Assembly: GCA_963784195.1 (NCBI GenBank)
Contig: CAWARA010000020.1
Span: forward strand, 620,001 to 684,000
Length of the DNA: 64,000 nt
Origin: CAVQAH01 sp963784195
GTDB lineage: Bacteria; Acidobacteriota; Vicinamibacteria; Vicinamibacterales; 2-12-FULL-66-21
Direction of reading: 5' to 3'
A model generated the notes under the pieces. That model saw nothing but the letters and a program-made list of their open reading frames with translations, had not been told where the DNA came from and made no database searches. Positions 8,514 to 16,132 of this stretch are shown here, piece by piece. A program made the position numbers and the translations under genes. The stretch's first letter is position 1; every line of letters begins with the position of its first letter.

Positions 8514-9341
8514 ATGAGCGATTTTACCGTTCGTTCGGACTCGGTCGACGTCGAGCAGATCATGCGGCAGATCCGCGCGCGGATCCGCGAAAAGCGCGGC
8601 GTGGATTACACGGAAGAAGAGATTCGCGAGCTCGCCAACGTCAAGCTCGAGAAGTTTCTCGACCCGCGCGGGGTCCGGTCGGATCTGCTCGCGCAGTTCC
8701 GGCGGAAGCGCGATGCCTCGACGTCACCGCGCAACTTCGCCTTCGAGAACACCACCCTTTACGAGTCCAGCCGGCCGTTCCTGCGCTGGATGCGAAAGGT
8801 GCTGAATCCGATCCTCAAACTGTTCTTCAACCCGAACCCGATCGTCGACGCGCTGCACATCCAGTCGAAGCTGAACGACTCGTATAACCATTCCGAGTCG
8901 CTCTACTACGAGCTGATCCACAACCTGGTCCTGGAAACCACGCGACTGGGCATCGAGGTGAAGAACCTGAAGATGCGCGTGGAATCGATGTCGAGCCGTC
9001 TCGATTTCGACGAGCGGCGCGCGCGGGCGCTCGAGGGTGTCGTTCAGTACCGGCCGGGCGCGGTTCCGCCGCTGCAGCCGCCACCATCGGGCGGCGAACC
9101 TGCGTCCACCGACGGCGAATCCGCCGAACGGCGGGCGAGGCGGCGACGCCGGAGAGGCCGCCGGCGGCCAGGGACGGGACCAGGCGGATCCCCTGAAGGT
9201 GGGGACCGCTCAGCGGGTCCGCAAGGACAGGCGGCTCGCACGGACGCCCCGAGAGAGAATGAGTCGCGTGAGCACCACGCGCCAGAACCCTCACCGAACG
9301 CAGGCGCGCCGACAGATCACCACGATTCCGGTCAGTCGTGA
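8514..9341 (+). CDS. Uncharacterised protein of the glycan cluster, Arg-rich C-terminus
   Basis: I do not recognise a catalytic domain in this 275-residue protein. Its first 60 residues (VDVEQIMRQIRARIREKRG, then a PRG-containing helix) resemble a helical N-terminal segment that I recall on methyltransferase-like proteins of bacterial polysaccharide clusters. A helical core follows to about residue 180, with a short hydrophobic stretch (LNPILKLFF). The C-terminus is low-complexity: a poly-Arg tract and Pro/Gly/Glu-rich sequence. It is tightly packed: 3 bp after the DUF362 gene and overlapping the next glycosyltransferase by GTGA. A scaffold or accessory role in surface glycan assembly is inference from context only. 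Confidence 0.6.
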   Translation: MSDFTVRSDSVDVEQIMRQIRARIREKRGVDYTEEEIRELANVKLEKFLDPRGVRSDLLAQFRRKRDASTSPRNFAFENTTLYESSRPFLRWMRKVLNPILKLFFNPNPIVDALHIQSKLNDSYNHSESLYYELIHNLVLETTRLGIEVKNLKMRVESMSSRLDFDERRARALEGVVQYRPGAVPPLQPPPSGGEPASTDGESAERRARRRRRRGRRRPGTGPGGSPEGGDRSAGPQGQAARTDAPRENESREHHAPEPSPNAGAPTDHHDSGQS

Positions 9342-10664
9342 AACTCGCCGTCGTCGTCCAGCGTTATGGCGCGGACATCAACGGCGGGGCGGAACTGCAC
9401 GCACGCTACATCGCCGAGCGCCTGTCACGTCACGCCGAGGTGGAGGTCGTCACGACCTGCGCGCGTGACTACGTCACCTGGAAGAACGAGCTCCCGCCAG
9501 GCGTCGAGGAGATCAACGGCGTCCGCGTGAGGCGGTTTCCGGTCAGCAGGGCACGCAACCCGATCGACTTCGGCCGCCGGTCCCAGCACGTCTTCGATCG
9601 GCCGCACACCGTCGCCGACGAGATCGCGTGGCTCGACAGCGAGGGACCGGCGAGCCCCGCGATGATCGGCTATCTCGAGCGTGAGGCTCGAACCATCGAC
9701 TACTTCCTGTTCTTCAGTTATCGCTACTACCACGCGTGGCATGGCGGACGGCGGTTGAGCAACAAGGCGATCCTCGTGCCCACAGCCGAGCGCGATCCGG
9801 CCATCGGCCTGTCGATCTTCGGGCCGCTGTTCCGCGGCGTGCGCGGCGTCATGTACAACTCTCCCGAAGAGCGAGTCGATGATCCAGGCGGCCACGAAGA
9901 ACGAGGCCGTTCCCGGCGTGGTCGTGGGCGTGGGATCGGACGTCCCGGATCGGGTGGACCCTGCGAGATTCCGGCGGCGGTTCAAGATCAATCGACCATT
10001 CGCGATCTATGTCGGGCGGATCGACGAGAACAAGGGGTGCGGCGAGCTCTTCGATTTCTATCAGCGCTACGCAGCGACGCTCCCGCGCGCCCTCGATCTG
10101 GTACTCGTCGGCAAGGCGATGATGGAGGTGCCCAAGCATCAGCGCATTCATCATCTCGGTTTTCTCAACGACGAAGACAAGTTCGACGGCCTGGCGGCTG
10201 CCGACCTGCTGATCATGCCCTCGTACTTCGAGAGCCTGTCGATGGTGGCCCTCGAAGCGTGGGCGCTCGGGCGCCCGGTGCTCGCCAACGGCCGCTGCGA
10301 CGTTCTGAAGGGCCAGTGCATTCGCAGTAACGCCGGGCTCTACTACGAACGCTACGAGGAGTTCGCCGAGGCGCTGTACTCGCTCGAATCGAACGGCCCG
10401 CTCCATGCGCGGCTGGGAAAGAACGGCCGCGAGTTCTTCCGCCGGCACTACGCGTGGCCGGTCATCGAGCGGAAGTACCTCGACATGTTCGCAAGGCTCG
10501 ATCGAGGCACTGCTTCAGCCATGGAGCCGCTGCCCGGATGGTTCGCCCGCCGCCGGATGGAAGTTCCTGCGGCGGCAGGGGTACTCGCGAGTCTCCCGGC
10601 TGGGGCCGCGCTCGAGTCAGCCGGGAGCCAGGCGACGGGCACATTCCGGGATCGAACGGCATGA
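9338..10664 (+). CDS. GT4 glycosyltransferase A (frame-disrupted)
   Basis: Two overlapping reading frames make up one GT-B glycosyltransferase of about 440 residues. The N-terminal acceptor domain (VVVQRYGADINGGAELHAR) runs from GTG 9338 to NSPEER. The C-terminal nucleotide-sugar domain (YVGRIDENKGCGELFDFY, then MPSYFESLSMVALEAWALG) continues in the next frame from about 9873. Restoring one base in GAGCG-GAG at about 9873 would give the smooth sequence SPEERESMIQAAT. The start overlaps the previous stop as GTGA, and the stop overlaps the next start as ATGA. It is a close paralogue of the gene at 13061. Sugar specificity cannot be read from sequence. Confidence 0.8.
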
Positions 10665-11983
10665 GTGCGCCATCCCCACGCCCGGCGGTTCATCAGGTCC
10701 TCGCCACCCTCGGCTACGGCGACGCAATCGGCCACGAGGTCGTCGGCATTCAGCGCGTGCTGCGCGCGGCTGGCTTCGACTCGGACATCTTCGCCGAAAC
10801 CGCCGACCTGCGCATGGAGGCAATGACGGTTGATTACCGCGACATGGTGGGCGCGATAGCACCGCGAGACATTTTGATCCACCACTTCTCCATCGGATCC
10901 CGAGCTTCACGAACCGCCTATGCCCTGCCGGGCAAAATGGCGCTCGTCTATCACAACATCACGCCGCCGGAGTATTTCCTCGGCGTTCACAAGGACCTGG
11001 TCAAGCTGTGCTATCAGGGACGGCGTGAGCTGACCGCGTACATTTCACGCTGCGATCTTGCGCTCGGTGACTCCGAATACAACCGTCAGGAGCTCGAGGC
11101 GCTCGGTTTCCCGCGTTCGGACGTGTTGCCCGTCGTTCCTGATTTCAGCCACCTGGACGTGCCGGCACAGCTGATGGTCGGCTCGAACATCGACGACGAC
11201 TGGACGAACGTGATGTTCGTCGGCCGGGTCATTCCGAACAAGCGCTTCGAGACGATCATCCGTGCGTTTCATGTGTACCGGACCCGCTACAACCCGCGCT
11301 CGCGGTTGCTGCTGGTCGGGTCGTACAGCGGGTTCGAGAAATACTTCGCCGCCCTGCAGGGTCTGATTGCCAGCCTCGGCACGCCGGACGTCCACTTCCT
11401 CGGTCACGTCTCGAACGAGGAGCTCACGGCGTTCTACGATCTCGCGGACCTGTTTCTCTGCGCCAGCGAGCACGAAGGGTTCTGCGTGCCGATCGTCGAG
11501 GCGTTCTACAAGCGAGTCCCGGTGCTGGCGCTGGCTGCCACCGCCGTGCCGGCGACGATGGATGGTGCCGGCGTGCTTTACAACACGACCGATCCGTTCG
11601 AGATCGCGCGGTTGATGGCGGCCGTGCTCGATAGCGCCGAACTCGAGGATGCCGTGCTTGCGTCGCAGGACGCCGCGCTCGAGCGGCTGCGCGCAAAGGA
11701 CTTCCGCGGCACGCTGCTTCGTTTCGTGGACGAGTTGATCCAGAAGCCAGACCGCGCGGCGCCGGAGGTGCCATTCGACTTCTGGCCGCAGTTCGAGCAG
11801 TTCGATCGCCTCGAAGAGCTGCGCATGTTCAGGCCGGCGCTGTTCAGGGCGTTGCCGGGAACGCGCGGTCTGGATCAAGCGGCCGGCGAAACGGAACCGG
11901 ACAGACACAGCGAGCCCGCCGATTCCGCGCAGACAGTATCGAGCCAGGGCCCCCGGCCCGGAAGCACCGGCCCCCGGACATGA
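10661..11983 (+). CDS. GT4 glycosyltransferase B
   Basis: This intact GT-B enzyme has 440 residues. Recognisable points are the N-terminal acceptor domain with VYHNITPPEYF, the hinge motif LGDSEYNRQELEALGF, the donor-domain start VMFVGRVIPNKRFE, and the phosphate-binding segment SEHEGFCVPIVEAF with its conserved EX7E-like glutamates. ATG 10661 overlaps the upstream TGA (ATGA), a translational-coupling arrangement; longer in-frame readings to 10454 run inside the previous gene and are rejected. The C-terminal ~60 residues are a poorly conserved acidic tail. It is closely related to the next gene, so the pair probably arose by duplication and may add successive sugars to one glycan. Confidence 0.88.
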   Translation: MSAPSPRPAVHQVLATLGYGDAIGHEVVGIQRVLRAAGFDSDIFAETADLRMEAMTVDYRDMVGAIAPRDILIHHFSIGSRASRTAYALPGKMALVYHNITPPEYFLGVHKDLVKLCYQGRRELTAYISRCDLALGDSEYNRQELEALGFPRSDVLPVVPDFSHLDVPAQLMVGSNIDDDWTNVMFVGRVIPNKRFETIIRAFHVYRTRYNPRSRLLLVGSYSGFEKYFAALQGLIASLGTPDVHFLGHVSNEELTAFYDLADLFLCASEHEGFCVPIVEAFYKRVPVLALAATAVPATMDGAGVLYNTTDPFEIARLMAAVLDSAELEDAVLASQDAALERLRAKDFRGTLLRFVDELIQKPDRAAPEVPFDFWPQFEQFDRLEELRMFRPALFRALPGTRGLDQAAGETEPDRHSEPADSAQTVSSQGPRPGSTGPRT

Positions 11984-13050
11984 TCATCAACCAGTGGGTG
12001 CCTGCGGCTCATCGCGGAGACGCGATCGGCGACAGCGCGCGCCGCGTGCGCGAGCTGCTGCGCGCGCACGGCCATCAGTCCGAGCTCTACGCGCTGACGA
12101 TCGACGACGATCTGCGCGGGGATGTCCTGCCCTTCTCCGACGACGGTGCGCGACAGGGCGACGTGACGATCTTCCATTTCGCGTTGCCGTCACCGATGAC
12201 GGAACCCTTTGCGGCGCTGCCCGGACGGAAAGTGCTGCAGTATCACAACATCACGCCGGCATCGTTCTTCGCGCCCTACGATCCGCAGCTGTTCCGCCTC
12301 GCGGCGCTCGGACGTCAGGAGTTGCAGTCGCTCGCCGGCCGCGTGGATCTGGCGCTCGGCGACTCGGAGTTCAACCGGCAGGAGCTCGAGGCTCTTGGCT
12401 TCGCGCCGACGGGCGTGCTCCCCATTGCCGTCAACACGTCGCGCATCACCGACGCACCGCGTCGTCCTGCGCTCGAGAAGATTCTCGGTGACGGCCTGAT
12501 CAACATCCTGTTCGTCGGGCGGATCGTCCCGAACAAGCGGATTGACGATCACATCCGGCTGGCCGAGATGTACAAGCGCTACGTCGACTACTACTACCGG
12601 TTCATCTTCGTCGGCCGCTACGACGCCGTTCCGAGCTATTTCGCGCAGGTCCAGGCGCTCATCACCGAGTTCCAGATGTTGCCCGATCGCTTCTGGTTCA
12701 CGGGACCTGTTCCCGACGAGGACCTCGGAGCCTTCTACCGCTGGGCGGACGCTTATGTGTCCCTCAGCGAGCACGAAGGATTCTGTGTGCCGCTCGTCGA
12801 GGCGATGGCGGCTGACGTTCCGATCCTGGCCTACGCCGCCGGCGCGGTGCCCGAAACGCTCGGGGGCGCGGGCGTGCTGTTCTCCCCGAAAGACCTGGAG
12901 TTCGCCGCAGAAACGCTCGGCATGCTCGTGTACGATCGCCCCGTGCGCGAAGCCGTGCTCGCAGGACAGCGCCGGCGCCTGCAGGATTTCTCGATTGACC
13001 AGGTCGATCAGCGGCTGACCGGGTTCGTCAGTCAGCTGACAGCGAGATGA
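11980..13050 (+). CDS. GT4 glycosyltransferase C
   Basis: The 356-residue enzyme is a paralogue of the preceding glycosyltransferase. The shared motifs are YHNITPASFF, LGDSEFNRQELEALGF, FVGRIVPNKRID and SEHEGFCVPLVEAM, in the same order and spacing. Its ATG overlaps the upstream TGA by four bases. It lacks the C-terminal tail of gene B. It ends 10 bp before the fourth glycosyltransferase. A cytoplasmic or membrane-associated sugar transferase acting on a lipid-linked glycan is the likely role; donor and acceptor are unknown. Confidence 0.87.
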   Translation: MIINQWVPAAHRGDAIGDSARRVRELLRAHGHQSELYALTIDDDLRGDVLPFSDDGARQGDVTIFHFALPSPMTEPFAALPGRKVLQYHNITPASFFAPYDPQLFRLAALGRQELQSLAGRVDLALGDSEFNRQELEALGFAPTGVLPIAVNTSRITDAPRRPALEKILGDGLINILFVGRIVPNKRIDDHIRLAEMYKRYVDYYYRFIFVGRYDAVPSYFAQVQALITEFQMLPDRFWFTGPVPDEDLGAFYRWADAYVSLSEHEGFCVPLVEAMAADVPILAYAAGAVPETLGGAGVLFSPKDLEFAAETLGMLVYDRPVREAVLAGQRRRLQDFSIDQVDQRLTGFVSQLTAR

Positions 13051-13060
13051 GGGTCTCCGC

Positions 13061-14360
13061 TTGAAGATCGCGTTTATTGTCCAGCGCTACGGCACCGAGA
13101 TCCTCGGCGGGTCCGAATATCACTGCAGGCTGATCGCCGAGCGCCTGGCGCCACGTCACCAGGTGGATGTGCTGACGACGTGCGCGGCTGACTACATCAC
13201 GTGGAAGAACGAATACGCGGAGGGCACCGACCGCATTCGCGGCGTGACGGTCCGCCGTTTCGCCAACGCCAGGACGCGCGACATTCAGGCGTTCAACCGG
13301 TATTCGGAATGGATCTTCACCAGCGCGCACACGCGTGAAGACGAGCTCGAGTGGCTGCGCCAGCAGGGTCCGTGGAGCCCGGCGCTGTTCGACTATCTCG
13401 AGCGCAACCAGCACCAGTACCGACGTGCTGATCTTCTTCACCTATCTCTATGCGCCGACTGTGCTGGGAATGAAGATCGCGCCGCACAAGAGCATCCTGG
13501 TGCCGACGGCGCACGACGAGCCGGCGATCCGGCTGGAGATCTACAAGGAGCTGTTCAGCCAGCCAGCGGGCCTGGCGTACAACACCGAAGTCGAACGCCG
13601 GTTCCTGACGACGCATTTTTCAATCCGCGCCGTCGAGGAGGAAACCGTCGGCTGCGGCGTCGAGTTGCCGCAAGCGCAGCCATACCCGCGCGACCGCTCG
13701 CCAGAGATTCGGCGCACCGAACAAGAGGGCACCGAGGCCCCGGGCGAGGAAGACGGGCCGGCCGAGGCCGACGACGAGACATCGCCGAGCTATCGTCCTC
13801 ACCTGGCGCATCGCGGCAGCATTTTCAGGCGGCGCCATCGGCTGCACGGACCGATCCTGCTCTACGGTGGTCGAATCGACCCAGGCAAGGGCTGTGAGGA
13901 ACTGATCGAGTACTTCAGCACCTATCACCAGCAGGGCGGTGATGCATCGCTCGTGCTGATGGGCGTGAAGCTGATGCCGCTGCCCGAGGAGCCGTTCATC
14001 AGGTTTGCGGGACGCCTGTCCGATCAGGAGCGGATGCACGCCCTCGAAGCCGCGACGGTGGTGGTCGTCCCGTCACCCTACGAAAGCCTGTCGCTGCTGG
14101 CGCTGGAGTCGTTCGCGGTGGGCACGCCGATCCTCGCCAACGCCCGCAGCGAGGTGCTGGTGGATCATTGCGTCAAGAGCAACGCGGGGCTGTACTACGC
14201 GGACCGCGACGAATTCACCGAATGCCTCAACCTGCTCGTGGCGGATCACCGGCTGCGCGCAAAGATGGGGCCGAACGGCAGGGACTACGTCCGCCGCAAC
14301 TATCGCTGGGACGTGATCATCGCGAAATACGAGAAGATGTTCGCGCGGCTGCGGAAATAG
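13061..14360 (+). CDS. GT4 glycosyltransferase D (frame-disrupted)
   Basis: This is a paralogue of glycosyltransferase A: the N-terminus reads FIVQRYGTEILGGSEYHCR and CAADYITWKNEY. The frame breaks at about 13421 in TAC-C-GAC; removing one C joins NQHQY to DVLIFFTYLYAPTV. The donor domain then continues normally (LLYGGRIDPGKGCEELIEYF, VVPSPYESLSLLALES) to 14360, about 432 residues in all. A TTG start at 13061 has GAGGG about 9 nt upstream. A stretch around 13690-13830 is rich in Glu, Pro and Arg and looks like a poorly conserved linker. It is the last gene of the cluster. Confidence 0.78.
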
Positions 14361-14579
14361 GGCCCAGAAAATGGGTAACTGGTTGAGCCGTTCGCTCGGT
14401 CCAGCTTGAGACGACTTGACGAGTCCCAGAAACGATCGCGACGACCACGACGAACACGACGCTGGAAACCATTGTCGCGTGGCCGACGTGATCGTTCGCG
14501 AGGGCCGTCAGCGTCGTGCGGGGTCCGGCTAAAGCCGGACGCTACGAGGTCGCGCTGAAGCCGGACGCCACGCGCAGCT
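14361..14579. other. Convergent spacer with hairpin and family B palindrome
   Basis: This 219 bp gap between the convergent glycosyltransferase D and NtrC-family genes holds no gene. It contains an imperfect inverted repeat (14432-14449 against 14478-14495, 15 of 18 positions pairing) and the palindrome GTCCGGCT-AA-AGCCGGAC at 14523-14540, followed by a half copy AAGCCGGACGC at 14558-14568. The palindrome recurs at 44264-44306. Confidence 0.6.
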
Positions 14580-16073
14580 CTAAGCGCGCCAGGTCCCGTC
14601 CGGACGCGTCGAATCCTCACCCTCGTCGACCACATCATCGTGATCTGAGGGCGCGCCGGGGCGGCCGCCAGGCTGCGCGCTGCCGCGCTTGCGGCGCGGG
14701 CGGATATCGTGCCGCTTGATCATCTCGTTCAGCGTCGTCGGCTTGATCTGCAGGAGCTCGGCAGCGCGTTTCTGGACGCCGCCTGCCGCCTCGAGCGCTG
14801 ACTCGATGAGCCCGCGCTGGAATGCCGTCTCCGCCTCGCGATAGGAGATCCCCTCGGGCGGAACCACAAATTGTGGCATCTGGAAGGACTTGTTGCTGCG
14901 CACGTGATCCGGGACGAGATCCGTGTCGATCCGATTGTTCGTCGACAGGACGACCGCCCGCTCGATGACGTTCTCGAGCTCGCGGACGTTGCCTGGCCAG
15001 TCGTACTCGTGCAGCATATCGAGGGCCTCGGGCGTCAGCTCGAGATCGGGCCTGTTGTTCTCCACGCCGTATTTGTCGAAGAAGTGCTGGACGAGCAGCG
15101 GAACGTCCTCCTTCCGCTCGCGCAGCGACGGCAGCTGCACCGTGATGACGTGAAGACGGTAGAAGAGATCCTCGCGGAACCGTCCCTCCTCCATCATGTG
15201 CCGCAGGTCGACGTTGGTCGCCGCGATGATGCGCACGTCGACCTTGATGTTCTCGACGCCGCCGAGGCGCATGAACTCGCGCTCCTGGATCACGCGCAGC
15301 AGCTTGGCTTGCGTCTCGAGCGGAATGTTGCCGATCTCGTCGAAGAAGATCGTGCCCTTGTCGGCCAGCTCGAACAGCCCCTTCTTCGGGTAGACCGCGC
15401 CGGTGAACGCGCCCTTGACGTGACCGAAGAGGTTGGACTCGAGCAGATCGGGTGGAAGATTGCCGGAGTTGACGGTGATGAACGCGCGATCGGCCCGCGT
15501 GGAATTCTGGTGGAGCGATCGGGCCACGAGCTCCTTGCCGGTGCCGCTTTCGCCGTTGATCAGGATCGTCGTGCGGCTGGGCGCCGCCTGGATGATCAGG
15601 TCGAAGACCTGCTTCATCCGCGCGCTCCTGCCGATGATGTCGCCGAACTTGTTGGCGTGCGCCTGGAGGTTCTGACGCAGCGCCCGGTTCTCGGCCACCA
15701 GGCGCCGCTGAGCCAGGGCATTGCGCAGCACGACCAGCACTTCGTCGTTCTTGAACGGCTTGGTGATGTAGTCGAAGGCGCCGCGCTTCATGGCCGCGAT
15801 GGCGTTCTCGACGGACGCGAATGCCGTGATCATGAGCACCGGCAGGTCGTCGTCGACCTTCTTCAGCTCGTCGAGGGCGGCTATGCCGTCCATCCCCGGC
15901 ATCATCATGTCCACGACGGCCGCGTCGAAGGGCATGGCGCGCGCGAAATCGAGGCCCTGCTGCGCGCTCGACGCAACCCGGACGTCGTACCCTTCACGCG
16001 AGAGGAGGGCGTCGAGGATCTCGCGCATGATCTCCTCGTCGTCGATAACCAGTATGGAACCCTTGCGATTCAT
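14580..16073 (-). CDS. NtrC-family sigma-54-dependent response regulator
   Basis: The 497-residue protein has three domains: a receiver (about 5-120, phospho-acceptor Asp55 in VVDMMMPG), an AAA+ sigma-54 activation domain (about 150-390, Walker A GESGTGKE, the sigma-54 loop GAFTGA, Walker B FFDEIGNI) and a Fis-type HTH (GVQKRAAELLQIKPTTLNEM). It would remodel RNA polymerase-sigma-54 closed complexes when phosphorylated. I prefer ATG 16073 (MNRKGSILVIDDEE) to TTG 16136, because it gives the normal receiver N-terminus; the longer start would overlap the kinase stop. The kinase gene lies immediately upstream and is the likely partner. A sigma-54 promoter match at 46292 is one possible target. 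Confidence 0.93.
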   Translation of the reverse strand: MNRKGSILVIDDEEIMREILDALLSREGYDVRVASSAQQGLDFARAMPFDAAVVDMMMPGMDGIAALDELKKVDDDLPVLMITAFASVENAIAAMKRGAFDYITKPFKNDEVLVVLRNALAQRRLVAENRALRQNLQAHANKFGDIIGRSARMKQVFDLIIQAAPSRTTILINGESGTGKELVARSLHQNSTRADRAFITVNSGNLPPDLLESNLFGHVKGAFTGAVYPKKGLFELADKGTIFFDEIGNIPLETQAKLLRVIQEREFMRLGGVENIKVDVRIIAATNVDLRHMMEEGRFREDLFYRLHVITVQLPSLRERKEDVPLLVQHFFDKYGVENNRPDLELTPEALDMLHEYDWPGNVRELENVIERAVVLSTNNRIDTDLVPDHVRSNKSFQMPQFVVPPEGISYREAETAFQRGLIESALEAAGGVQKRAAELLQIKPTTLNEMIKRHDIRPRRKRGSAQPGGRPGAPSDHDDVVDEGEDSTRPDGTWRA

Positions 16074-16132
16074 GTGTGCCGCCCGCCAGTGCAGCGACTT
16101 CTGCGGGAACACCGCCGCGGAAGGACTCTGCG

